Shown here: positions 17,438-25,514 of the stretch, piece by piece | How the letters are laid out: each line of letters begins with the position of its first letter | How positions within the stretch are numbered: the first letter of the stretch is position 1 | From: Paractinoplanes atraurantiacus | Lineage (GTDB): Bacteria; Actinomycetota; Actinomycetes; Mycobacteriales; Micromonosporaceae | Direction of reading: 5' to 3' | NCBI RefSeq assembly: GCF_900215205.1 | Contig: NZ_OBDY01000020.1 | Location: 123,392 to 187,391 of the forward strand | Length of the DNA: 64,000 nucleotides | Translations under genes and position numbers: made by a program | The notes under the pieces: generated by a model | What the model was told of the DNA's origin: nothing | The model's input: the letters and a program-made list of their open reading frames with translations, nothing else | The model's database searches: none

Positions 17438-18942
17438 GACCGGCTCCGCAGCGGGTTGAGGTGCAGACCTCGCCGGCCGTCGGCGCGGCGGAAGTCCTCG
17501 TCCGAGCCGCCCACCGGGCAGTCGCCGTGGGTGGCGGCCTGCGCCTCCAACGCGGCCGCGTCCTTGGCGTGCGCCGCCGGTACGACGTAGCGCTCGTCGT
17601 ACTTGGCGATCGCCAGCAGCCGGTACATGGCCTCGACCTGGCCGGCGGTCATGCCGATACTGTCGAGCAGCTCCTGGGCGACGGTGCCGTCGAGGGTCCG
17701 GGCCCGCATGTACGAGCGCATCGCGGCCAGCTTCATCAGCACCCCGGTGACCACCGGGACGTCGCCGGCGGTGAACAGCTCGGCCAGGTACTCGACCGGG
17801 ATCCGCAGGTCGCGGATGGTGTGAAAGATGTCGTCGGCGTCGGTGTCGTCGCGCCCGGCGGCGCCGGTGGCGTCGAGCACCGGCGACAGCGGCGGCACGT
17901 ACCAGACCATCGGCATCGTGCGGTACTCCGGGTGCAGCGGCAACGCGATCCGGTACTCGCTGATCAGCTTCCACACCGGCGACGCCTGGGCCGCGGCGAT
18001 CCACTCGGCGGGCAGTCCCGCTTCTCCGACGGCCGGGTCGTACGGGTCCACGAAGGCGGCCCGCTGCGCCTCCAGCAGATCCTTCTCGTCCTCGACCGAG
18101 GCCGCGGCGAGCACGGCGTCCTCGTCGTACAGCACGATTCCCAGGTAGCGCAGCCGGCCGACGCAGGTCTCGGAGCAGATGGTCGGCTGGCCGGCCTCGA
18201 TCCGCGGGAAGCAGAACGTGCACTTCTCGGCCTTGCCGGTGGCGTGGTTGACGTAGACCTTCTTGTACGGGCAGGCCGACACGCACATCCGCCAGCCGCG
18301 GCAGCGGTCCTGGTCGACCAGGACGATGCCGTCCTCCTCGCGCTTGTACATGGCGCCCGACGGGCAGGCCGACACGCAGGCCGGGTTGAGGCAGTGCTCG
18401 CAGATGCGCGGCAGGTGGAACATGAAGGTCTTCTCGAACTCCAACTTGACCTTTGTCGCCATCCGGGCCAGGTTCGGATCGTCCTGACCGGACTGCCCGC
18501 CCAGCGAGTCCTCCCAGTTCGCTCCCCAGGTGACCGCCATCGGCTCGCCGGTCAGCGCCGAGTGTGGCCGCTTGACAGGGGTGTCCTTGAGGCCGCCGGG
18601 CGCGCTGACCAGGATGTCCTTGTCGAAGGTGGCCGGCTCGTAGTAATCGTCGATGCTGGGCAGGTCCGGATTGGCGAAGATGCGGCTGAGCCGCTTGCCC
18701 CGGCCGCCGGAGCGCAGCACGAGCCGGCCCTTGCGGTCGAGCTTCCAGCCGCCGTGCCAGCGGTCCTGGTCCTCGTAGTGCTTCGGATAGCCGATGCCCG
18801 GCTTGGTCTCGACGTTGTTGAACCAGACGTACTCGGTGCCCTCCCGGTTGGTCCAGGTCTGCTTGCATGTCACCGAGCACGTGTGGCAGCCGATGCACTT
18901 GTCGAGGTTCATCACCATGGCGACCTGCGCGCGGATCCGCAT
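17434..18942 (-). CDS. narH: Respiratory nitrate reductase beta subunit (iron-sulfur)
   Basis: The 502-residue electron-transfer subunit links NarI hemes to NarG. Cys clusters for three [4Fe-4S] and one [3Fe-4S] centre are visible: CIGCHTCSVTCKQ near residue 16, CEHCLNPACVSACP, CRGWRMCVSACP (Trp in place of one Cys, the mark of the [3Fe-4S] site) and CTFCFPRIEAGQPTICSETC. ATG at 18942 follows a clear GGAGG-type site (GGAGGTGGAGAG). The start lies 31 bp inside the 3' end of the aquaporin gene, so narH is separated from narG. A DosR-type box lies about 117-130 bp upstream, within the aquaporin tail. Confidence 0.94.
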   Translation of the reverse strand: MRIRAQVAMVMNLDKCIGCHTCSVTCKQTWTNREGTEYVWFNNVETKPGIGYPKHYEDQDRWHGGWKLDRKGRLVLRSGGRGKRLSRIFANPDLPSIDDYYEPATFDKDILVSAPGGLKDTPVKRPHSALTGEPMAVTWGANWEDSLGGQSGQDDPNLARMATKVKLEFEKTFMFHLPRICEHCLNPACVSACPSGAMYKREEDGIVLVDQDRCRGWRMCVSACPYKKVYVNHATGKAEKCTFCFPRIEAGQPTICSETCVGRLRYLGIVLYDEDAVLAAASVEDEKDLLEAQRAAFVDPYDPAVGEAGLPAEWIAAAQASPVWKLISEYRIALPLHPEYRTMPMVWYVPPLSPVLDATGAAGRDDTDADDIFHTIRDLRIPVEYLAELFTAGDVPVVTGVLMKLAAMRSYMRARTLDGTVAQELLDSIGMTAGQVEAMYRLLAIAKYDERYVVPAAHAKDAAALEAQAATHGDCPVGGSDEDFRRADGRRGLHLNPLRSRS

Positions 18943-19814
18943 GATCTCTCCACCTCCTGGCTGCGGCGGTGGACCCCGCCGAGACCCGCGACCACGGGCA
19001 CCACCTCAGCCTGATCTACGGCTTCCGCCTGAGCACGTGCGGCTGGTCCTGGCGCAGCAGGACCAAAGTCCTCAATCCGAGAGGGGTGGCGGAGCCGATG
19101 TCCGGTCGCGATGTGACCGGCGAGCATCGCTCCGGCCACCGGGGCGACCAGGTAAACGATGAGCAGGTGGACGTCTCCGGAGAAGAGCGCGGGTCCCAGT
19201 TGACGTGCGGGATTGGCCGAACCGCCGCTCAGTGTCCCGAGAATCGCGCCCTGCAGCCCGAACAGGGCTCCGACGATCCACGCCAGAGGCCACCGGGGCC
19301 GCCGGTTCTTCACCGCGCACATCACCGCAACAATGGCGGCGAGAGTTGCCGCCTCCGCCGCCGCTACCGCCCATCCGCTCCAGCCGTTTCCCGGTTGGAC
19401 GACGGCCCACTTGACGGGTTCTTCGCCGACCGACGGCCCCCACAAGAGCCTCGCGAGCATCGCGGCAACGATCGATCCGGACACCTGCGCGGCCAGATAG
19501 GGAAGGACGCGCCGAGCCGGCACAGCGCCGGCTGCGAACAGGCCCAGAGTGATCGCCGGGTTCATGTGAGCGCCGCTGAACCGGCCGGGACGGGAAACGG
19601 CGAATCCCACGATGAGGACACCGACCGACGCCGAGACGGCGGCAACCCGAACACGCAGTTCCGCGGCCGAAGCGCCGGGGGCCATCGTTCCGATGCCCCA
19701 TCGCACGAGGCTGAAGACGGATGCCATGAACGCCGCGGTCAACAGGAACTCGGCTACTGCGGCTCGAGCGTCCTGAGCCGTCGGCCGGATGATGTCCCGA
19801 CGTACGAAGATCAT
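18912..19814 (-). CDS. MIP-family channel (aquaporin) inside the nar cluster
   Basis: The 300-residue integral membrane channel of the MIP family has six hydrophobic helices and the two pore loops, SGAHMNPAITLG (about residue 84) and GGSANPARQLGPALF (about residue 200), each with NPA; the Arg after the second NPA is the usual selectivity-filter residue. Residues beyond about 245 form a hydrophilic tail whose coding region contains a DosR-type box and overlaps the narH start. ATG at 19814 is the only good start; its ribosome binding site is weak. A perfect 14-bp palindrome of DosR type lies 37 bp upstream. It may conduct water, glycerol or a small neutral solute (for instance ammonia); the substrate is not deducible. 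Confidence 0.85.
   Translation of the reverse strand: MIFVRRDIIRPTAQDARAAVAEFLLTAAFMASVFSLVRWGIGTMAPGASAAELRVRVAAVSASVGVLIVGFAVSRPGRFSGAHMNPAITLGLFAAGAVPARRVLPYLAAQVSGSIVAAMLARLLWGPSVGEEPVKWAVVQPGNGWSGWAVAAAEAATLAAIVAVMCAVKNRRPRWPLAWIVGALFGLQGAILGTLSGGSANPARQLGPALFSGDVHLLIVYLVAPVAGAMLAGHIATGHRLRHPSRIEDFGPAAPGPAARAQAEAVDQAEVVPVVAGLGGVHRRSQEVERSCGSARRSPW
19059..19072 (-). promoter_or_regulatory. DosR/DevR-type box before narH, inside the aquaporin tail
   Basis: On the minus strand AGGACTTTGGTCCT, flanked by TTG, fits the DosR consensus TTSGGGACTWWAGTCCC well. It lies 117-130 bp before the narH ATG and within coding sequence for the hydrophilic C-terminal tail of the channel, which suggests a separate narHJI promoter. 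Confidence 0.55.
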
Positions 19815-19850
19815 GACTCAAAGCCTGGTCGAGAGATCACCTACCGGGCA

Positions 19851-19864
19851 GGGACCATGGTCCC
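19851..19864 (-). promoter_or_regulatory. Perfect 14-bp DosR-type palindrome before the aquaporin gene
   Basis: GGGACCATGGTCCC is a perfect palindrome in the 98-bp gap between narG and the aquaporin gene, 37 bp upstream of the aquaporin ATG, close enough to overlap a -35 region. It indicates independent control of the channel gene and of what follows. Confidence 0.72.
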
Positions 19865-19912
19865 GACCTGGGCGATATTCGCGCGGCAGGCGCGCCCGTA
19901 GGTCCCGCCTGC

Positions 19913-22900
19913 TCAGTACTCGACGTCCTGAGTGCGGCGGCGGATCACGGTGATCTCGTCACGCTGGCTGCCGATCGGGCCGTAGTAGTTGAAGGCGTAC
20001 GTGAGCTGGGCGTGCCCGCCGGCCAGATGGGTCGGCTTGATGAGCAGGCGGGTCATCGAGTTGTGGTAGCCGCCCCGTCGCTTGGACTTCTCGGCCTTGG
20101 GGACGTTCACCGTGCGCTCGGGCGAGTGGTACTGGAAGACAGTGCCCTCGGGCATGCGGTGGCTGACCACGGCGCGGGCCACGACGACGCCGTTGCGGTT
20201 GTGGGCCTCGATCCAGTCGTTGTCGGCCACGCCGATCTTGGCCGCGTCCTGGGTGCTCATCCAGATCACCGGGCCGCCGCGGGAGAGCGCCAGCATCAGC
20301 TCGTTGTCGTGATACATCGAGTGGATGGACCATTTCGCGTGCGGGGTCAGGAAGCGTACGGTCACCTCGCCGTCGACCGCGTCCCCTGGCCGGCCGAAGT
20401 GCCGGGCCATGTTCAGCGGCGGCCGGAAAGCCGGCAACTGCTCTCCGAGCTCGGCCACCCAGTCGTGCTCGACGAAGAAGTGCTGCCGCCCGGTGATCGT
20501 GTGCCACGGCTTGAGCCGCTCCACGTTGAGGGTGAACGGCGAATACCGGCGGCCGCCCTTCTCCGACCCCGACCACTCCGGGCTGGTGAAGACCGGCTGC
20601 GGCGCGTCCTGGGTCTCGGCGTACGTGATCCGGTCGTTCTCGTGACCCTCGACCAGGTCCCGGAACTGCTGCCCGGTGCGCTTCTCCAACTCGGCGAAGC
20701 CGGCGGCGGCGACTCGTCCGTTCGTGGTGCCGGACAGGGTCAGAATGGCCTCGCACATCCGGTCGGCGGTCGCGAGCGACGGCCGGCCGTCGATGACGCC
20801 GTTCTGATGCTTGAGGTATTCGATCTCCGGGGTGACGTCAACGGTGATCGCCTTGGTGGTGGTGCCCACCTTGTCGAGAAGCGGGCCGACCGTACGCATC
20901 TTCTTGCCGATCATCGTGTAGTCCCGCTCGACCTGGATCAGCTTCGGCATGGTCCGGCCGGGCAGCGGCTCGCACTCGCCGGACGTCCAGTCCCGCACCC
21001 GGCCACCGGGCATGGCCAGCTCGTCCGGAGTGTCGTGCTGCAAGGGCACGGCCAGTACGTCCTGGCGGACGCCGAGGTGCGTCTCGGCGAGCTCACTGAC
21101 CTTGTCGGCCAGGGCCAGGAACGCGTCGTAGTCGGTGTGCGCGTCGCCGGGAGGCTCGACCGCGGGGCTGAAGGCGTGCACGAACGGGTGCATGTCGGTG
21201 GTGGAGATGTCGTTCTTCTCGTACCAGGTGGCGGCGGGCAGGACGACGTCGGCGTGCAGACCGGTGTTGGTCATCCGGAAGTCGACAGCGGTGAGCAGGT
21301 CGAGCTTGCCGACCGGGGCGTCGTCGCGCCAGGTGAGGTCGCGCGGCCGCTGGCCGGGCTCGCACTCGGCGGCGCCGGCCGTGCCCTCGACCCCGAGCAG
21401 GTGGCGCATGAAGTACTCATTGCCCTTGCCGGACGAACCCAGCAGGTTGCACCGCCACAGGGTCAGGCAGCGTGGGAAGTTGGCCGGATCATCGGGGTCC
21501 TCGGCGACGGTCTTCAGTGTTCCGTCCTTGAGCGACGCGACGACGTAGTCCTGGACGCTCAGGCCGGCTTCGTCCGCGGCGGTGGTCAGGTCGAGCGGGT
21601 TGCGGTTGAAGAACGGGTGACCCGGGCTCCAGCCCATCCGCTGGGCGGCGGCCACGGTGTCGGCGAACGCCATGCCGGCGAACCGGCCGGTGCCCAGGGG
21701 TGAGGACAGCTCGTCGGCCGGGATCCGCTCGTAGCGCCACTGGTCGGTGTGCAGATACCAGAACGGCGTGCTCGCCTGGTGCCGCATCGGCCGCTGCCAG
21801 TCGAACGCGAACGACATGTGCTGCTGGCCGGTCACCGGCCGGGCCTTCTCCTGGCCGACGTAGTGGGCCCAGCCGCCGCCGTTGACGCCCTGGCACCCGG
21901 TCAGCGTGACCAGCGAGATGAACGCCCGGTAGGTCATGTCGGAGTGGAACCACTGATTGGCGCCGGCGCCCAGCACGATCATCGAGCGGCCCTTGCTGCG
22001 CTCGGCGTTACGGGCGAACTCGCGTCCGATCCGTGCGGCCAGAGTGGCCGGCACGCCGGTGATCTTCTCCTGCCAGGCCGGAGTGTTCGGCGACTCGGCG
22101 TCGTCGTAGCCGGTGGGCCATTCCCCCGGCAGGTCGCCCCGGCGCACGCCGTACTGGGCCATCATCAGGTCGAAGACAGTGGTGACGGCGTGCCCGCCGA
22201 TCCAGCGGATCGGCACGCCGCGCCGTATCGTGGTACCGCCCTCGGTGGCGCCGGTGTCGAAGCGGGCGAGGTCGATCTCGACCGTCTCGCCGTCGGTGTC
22301 CAGGCCGAGCATCGGGACGACGTCGCCCAGATCGAGGTTCCACTGCCCCGGTTCGCCGTACCGGAAGCCGAGCGATCCGTTCGGCACGACCGGCTGACCG
22401 GTGCGCTCGTCGAGCAGGACGGTCTTGTGCTCGCCGTCGGCCCGCTCGTCACCGAGATCCGCCGCGGTGAGGAACCGGTCAGCGGCCCATGCGCTGCCCG
22501 TGTTGCGCAGGGTGATCAGGAAGGGCAGGTCGGTGTACCGGCGGACGTAATCCGTGAAGTACGGGACCTGGCGGTCGCGGAAGAACTCGGTGAGCACGAC
22601 GTGGCCCATCGCCATGGCGAGGGCGCCGTCGGTGCCCGGGTGCGGCGCGAGCCAGTCGTCGGCGAACTTGACGTTGTCGGCGTAGTCGGGGCTGACCGCG
22701 ACCACCTTGGTGCCCTTGTAGCGGGCCTCGGCCAGGAAGTGCGCGTCCGGGGTGCGGGTCACCGGGATGTTGGAGCCCCACATCATCAGGTAGGTGGCGT
22801 TCCACCAGTCGCCGGCCTCGGGCACATCGGTCTGGTCGCCCCAGATCTGCGGCGAGGCGATCGGCAGGTCCGCGTACCAGTCGTAGAACGACAGCAGCGT

Positions 22901-23581
22901 CCCGCCGAGCAGCGCGTGGTAGCGGGTTCCGGCCGCGAACGAGGCCATCGACATCGCCGGGATGGGCGAGAAGCCGACGACCCGGTCCGGACCGTACGTC
23001 TTGGTCGTGTGGACGTGCGCGGCGGCCATCATCTCGATCGCCTCGTCCCAGCTCGCCCGCACGAAGCCACCGCGGCCGCGCTGCGCCTTGTAGGCCTGCG
23101 CCTTCAGCGGCGTCTCGACGACCTCGGCCCACGCGAGGACCGGGTCGTTCAGCCGCTGCCGCGCCTCCCGGTACATCTCGGCGAGCACACCACGGACGTA
23201 CGGGTGGCGCACGCGCGACGGCGAGTACTCGTACCAGGAGAACGAGGCTCCCCGAGGGCAGCCGCGCGGCTCGTAGTCCGGCGCGTCGGGTCCGGTCGTC
23301 GGGTAGTCGGTCGCCTGGTGCTCCCAGGTGATCAGCCCGTCCTTGACGAACACGTTCCAGGAGCAGGAGCCGGTGCAGTTGACGCCGTGGGTCGATCGCA
23401 CCACCTTGTCGTAGCGCCACCGGTCGCGGTAGAAGGACTCCCAGGCGCTGTCGTCGAGCTGGTGCAGCGTGCGGCCGTGGTCACCCGTCGTCTCGCGCTT
23501 GAGGAAGCGACGGGCCGCGAGCAGCGGCGCGGTACCGGGTACGTGGTCCGTCGCCGGCTCCGGCGGTCGTCGTGCTGACAC
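19913..23581 (-). CDS. narG: Respiratory nitrate reductase alpha subunit (molybdoprotein)
   Basis: The 1222-residue catalytic subunit reduces nitrate to nitrite at a bis-MGD molybdenum centre. Near the N-terminus HGVNCTGSCSWN and later EPRGCPRGASF supply the His and Cys ligands of the NarG-type [4Fe-4S] cluster; LMMWGSNIPVTRTPDAH, GANQWFHSDMTYR and GCQGVNGGGWAHYVGQEK are family signatures. The length equals that of other NarG proteins. GTG at 23581 follows AGGAG by eight bases; the open frame extends much further upstream but crosses the divergent merR gene, so that extension is rejected. A DosR-type box lies 122-135 bp upstream. Downstream, an aquaporin gene intervenes before narH, which is not the usual narGHJI order. 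Confidence 0.95.
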   Translation of the reverse strand: MSARRPPEPATDHVPGTAPLLAARRFLKRETTGDHGRTLHQLDDSAWESFYRDRWRYDKVVRSTHGVNCTGSCSWNVFVKDGLITWEHQATDYPTTGPDAPDYEPRGCPRGASFSWYEYSPSRVRHPYVRGVLAEMYREARQRLNDPVLAWAEVVETPLKAQAYKAQRGRGGFVRASWDEAIEMMAAAHVHTTKTYGPDRVVGFSPIPAMSMASFAAGTRYHALLGGTLLSFYDWYADLPIASPQIWGDQTDVPEAGDWWNATYLMMWGSNIPVTRTPDAHFLAEARYKGTKVVAVSPDYADNVKFADDWLAPHPGTDGALAMAMGHVVLTEFFRDRQVPYFTDYVRRYTDLPFLITLRNTGSAWAADRFLTAADLGDERADGEHKTVLLDERTGQPVVPNGSLGFRYGEPGQWNLDLGDVVPMLGLDTDGETVEIDLARFDTGATEGGTTIRRGVPIRWIGGHAVTTVFDLMMAQYGVRRGDLPGEWPTGYDDAESPNTPAWQEKITGVPATLAARIGREFARNAERSKGRSMIVLGAGANQWFHSDMTYRAFISLVTLTGCQGVNGGGWAHYVGQEKARPVTGQQHMSFAFDWQRPMRHQASTPFWYLHTDQWRYERIPADELSSPLGTGRFAGMAFADTVAAAQRMGWSPGHPFFNRNPLDLTTAADEAGLSVQDYVVASLKDGTLKTVAEDPDDPANFPRCLTLWRCNLLGSSGKGNEYFMRHLLGVEGTAGAAECEPGQRPRDLTWRDDAPVGKLDLLTAVDFRMTNTGLHADVVLPAATWYEKNDISTTDMHPFVHAFSPAVEPPGDAHTDYDAFLALADKVSELAETHLGVRQDVLAVPLQHDTPDELAMPGGRVRDWTSGECEPLPGRTMPKLIQVERDYTMIGKKMRTVGPLLDKVGTTTKAITVDVTPEIEYLKHQNGVIDGRPSLATADRMCEAILTLSGTTNGRVAAAGFAELEKRTGQQFRDLVEGHENDRITYAETQDAPQPVFTSPEWSGSEKGGRRYSPFTLNVERLKPWHTITGRQHFFVEHDWVAELGEQLPAFRPPLNMARHFGRPGDAVDGEVTVRFLTPHAKWSIHSMYHDNELMLALSRGGPVIWMSTQDAAKIGVADNDWIEAHNRNGVVVARAVVSHRMPEGTVFQYHSPERTVNVPKAEKSKRRGGYHNSMTRLLIKPTHLAGGHAQLTYAFNYYGPIGSQRDEITVIRRRTQDVEY

Positions 23582-23702
23582 GGCAGTCTCCTGTGTCGCG
23601 AGGGCGACGACCGTGGTCGCCGGCGCCGGAGCTGCGTCCGGCACCTCACTACCCTCACCGATCGGTGACCGGCCGTTCAGGTGCCCCTGGACCCCATCCC
23701 GC

Positions 23703-23716
23703 GGGACCAAGGTCCC
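23703..23716 (-). promoter_or_regulatory. DosR/DevR-type box before narG
   Basis: GGGACCAAGGTCCC, palindromic except for the central two bases, lies 122-135 bp upstream of the narG GTG and 64 bp before the divergent merR gene. It matches the narK and aquaporin boxes almost exactly. Confidence 0.7.
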
Positions 23717-23742
23717 GAGTCGGACCTGTCGATCGTGAAGGG

Positions 23743-23773
23743 TTGACTGTGACGTGACGTCACAGCGGACACT
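23743..23773 (+). promoter_or_regulatory. MerR-type promoter/operator with 19-bp spacer
   Basis: TTGACT (23743-23748), then 19 bp, then GACACT (23768-23773) form a candidate promoter for the merR-ABC operon. The spacer holds a perfect inverted repeat TGTGACGT-G-ACGTCACA (23748-23764). A long spacer with a centred dyad is the classic architecture of promoters activated by MerR-family proteins. The merR GTG follows seven bases after the -10, so the mRNA may be leaderless. Confidence 0.65.
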
Positions 23774-23779
23774 GCGAGT

Positions 23780-24619
23780 GTGCGCGTCAAAGAGCTGGCG
23801 GATCTGACCGGCACGACGGTCCGTACGATCCGCTACTACCACCAGATCGGCCTGGTGCCGGTGCCTGAGCGGTGCGGCGGTCACCGCGACTACGACCTCG
23901 TGCACGTCGCCCGGCTCGTTCGGATCCGCTGGCTCGCGCAGGCCGGCATCCCGCTGGCCACCATCGCGGTGATGCTCGGCGATCAGGCGCCGGCCGCCGC
24001 GACGCCGGATCTTCGCCGGCAGTCGGTCCTGGCCGATCTGCGGGCCGGTGTCAGCGCGTTGGAGCAACAGCTGCTCGAGCTCCAGGCCCAGCGCGACCGT
24101 ATGCGCCGGCTCATCGCCGGGGTCGAGCGGGACGGCCACCTGTCCCCCATGCCCCCAGCCGTCGCGTCGTTCTACGACCGTATGCAGACCCGGGCCGCCG
24201 ACGAGAAGACGCGGCGGGTCATCCGCCAGGAGCGGGACTTCATGGAGCTGGCGTTCTACCGCGGCGACATGCCCGTCGAGTCGGCGGTGGTGTACGAGAA
24301 ACTCACCGAGGCCGGGCTGGCCGACAGCATCGCCCTGTTCGGGCAGATCGCCGAACGCGAGGAGCATGCCGGTTCCCTCGGCGAGCGGGAGATGGACCGC
24401 ATCGCGACCGCCGTCGTCGACCGCCTCACCCGGCACATGGGTGCCGACGTGCACGACGTCCTGAAGTCGATCGACCTTGGCCTGGCCCGGCGGGCGGCCG
24501 ACCTCTACGTACGGCTGGCGGAGCCACACCAGCGGCGCCTGGCCCGCACCATCGGCGACGCCTTGCTGACCACCATCGAGAAGGGTCAAGCGGATGACGG
24601 GGACACGGCACACCCATGA
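23780..24619 (+). CDS. MerR-family transcriptional regulator
   Basis: The 279-residue regulator opens with a MerR winged helix: VKELADLTGTTVRTIRYYHQIGLVPVPER and HRDYDLVHVARLVRIRWLAQAGIPLATIAVML. A coiled-coil linker (about residues 85-120) and a long C-terminal helical domain (about 130-275) of unknown ligand follow. It is divergent to narG and heads an operon with an ABC exporter; its 3' end overlaps the ATPase start by 26 bp. The dyad in its own promoter suggests that it activates its operon when it binds the exported compound. Confidence 0.88.
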   Translation: MRVKELADLTGTTVRTIRYYHQIGLVPVPERCGGHRDYDLVHVARLVRIRWLAQAGIPLATIAVMLGDQAPAAATPDLRRQSVLADLRAGVSALEQQLLELQAQRDRMRRLIAGVERDGHLSPMPPAVASFYDRMQTRAADEKTRRVIRQERDFMELAFYRGDMPVESAVVYEKLTEAGLADSIALFGQIAEREEHAGSLGEREMDRIATAVVDRLTRHMGADVHDVLKSIDLGLARRAADLYVRLAEPHQRRLARTIGDALLTTIEKGQADDGDTAHP

Positions 24620-25514
24620 ACCGGTGATCGACGTCCGCCACCTGGTCAAACGGTTCGGCCGGTTCACCGCGGTCGACGGCCTCGATCTCCAGGTGCAGCC
24701 CGGAAGTGTGCACGGCTTCCTCGGACCGAACGGGGCCGGCAAGACGACCACCATCCGGGCCCTGCTGGGTCTGTACCGCGCTACCGCCGGCCGGATCAGG
24801 GTGCTCGGCCTCGACCCGGCCCGGCACGCCGACGCGGTCACGCGGCAACTCTCGTACGTGCCTGGGGAGGTGACCCTGTGGCCGAACCTGACCGGGCAGG
24901 AGGTGCTCGACGCGCTGGCCGGCTTGCGGGGCCGCCGCGACGAGGCGGCGGAACGCCGGCTGACCGAGGCCTTCGCGCTGGACCCCCACCGCAAGGTGCG
25001 CACCTACTCGAAAGGCAACCGGCAGAAGGTGGTGCTCGTGGCGGCGTTCGCCGCTCCCACCGATCTGCTCATCCTCGACGAACCCACCTCCGGGCTCGAC
25101 CCGCTGATGGAGGTCATGTTCCAGCAGTGCGTCCGGGACGCCGCCGCGGCCGGCCGCACGATCCTGCTCTCCAGCCACCTCCTCGCCGAGGTGGAGGACG
25201 TCTGCGACACCGTGACCATCATCAAGGACGGCCGGCTCGTGGAATCCGGCCGGCTGGCCGACATGCGACATCTCGCCGCGTCGACCGTCACCGCCCGGCC
25301 GCCGGCCGAGCAGTTTGCCGCCGTGATGGAGCGACTGCACCGGCTGGGCGTCGCCGCCGACTCCGACGCCGGCGTGCTGCACATGAGCGTGCCCCGCACG
25401 ACCGTACCGGCGGCGCTCGGTCTGCTCGCCGAGGTCGAGGCGGACGACATCACCTGCACACCGGCGAGGCTCGAAGATCTCTTCCTTCGTCACTACGCGG
25501 TGGCTGCCCGATGA
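24594..25514 (+). CDS. ABC exporter ATP-binding protein
   Basis: The 306-residue ATPase of the drug/antibiotic exporter (CcmA/DrrA) type has Walker A GPNGAGKT (about residue 44), signature segment YSKGNRQKV in place of the usual LSGG sequence, Walker B LLILDEPTSGLD and the switch His in LLSSHLLAEVEDV. The C-terminal 80 residues form the extension typical of DrrA-like proteins. ATG at 24594 has GAAGGG upstream and lies within merR; the stop overlaps the permease ATG (ATGA). It energises the permease encoded next. Confidence 0.9.
   Translation: MTGTRHTHEPVIDVRHLVKRFGRFTAVDGLDLQVQPGSVHGFLGPNGAGKTTTIRALLGLYRATAGRIRVLGLDPARHADAVTRQLSYVPGEVTLWPNLTGQEVLDALAGLRGRRDEAAERRLTEAFALDPHRKVRTYSKGNRQKVVLVAAFAAPTDLLILDEPTSGLDPLMEVMFQQCVRDAAAAGRTILLSSHLLAEVEDVCDTVTIIKDGRLVESGRLADMRHLAASTVTARPPAEQFAAVMERLHRLGVAADSDAGVLHMSVPRTTVPAALGLLAEVEADDITCTPARLEDLFLRHYAVAAR

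Noticed and set aside
20012..23578. Two long plus-strand open frames opposite narG
   Set aside because: They are shadows of narG; no motif is recognisable and narG is complete on the other strand.
23582..25003. Upstream extension of the narG frame to a 1696-residue protein
   Set aside because: The extension runs antisense through merR and the ABC ATPase gene, while GTG at 23581 has a good ribosome binding site and gives the normal NarG length.
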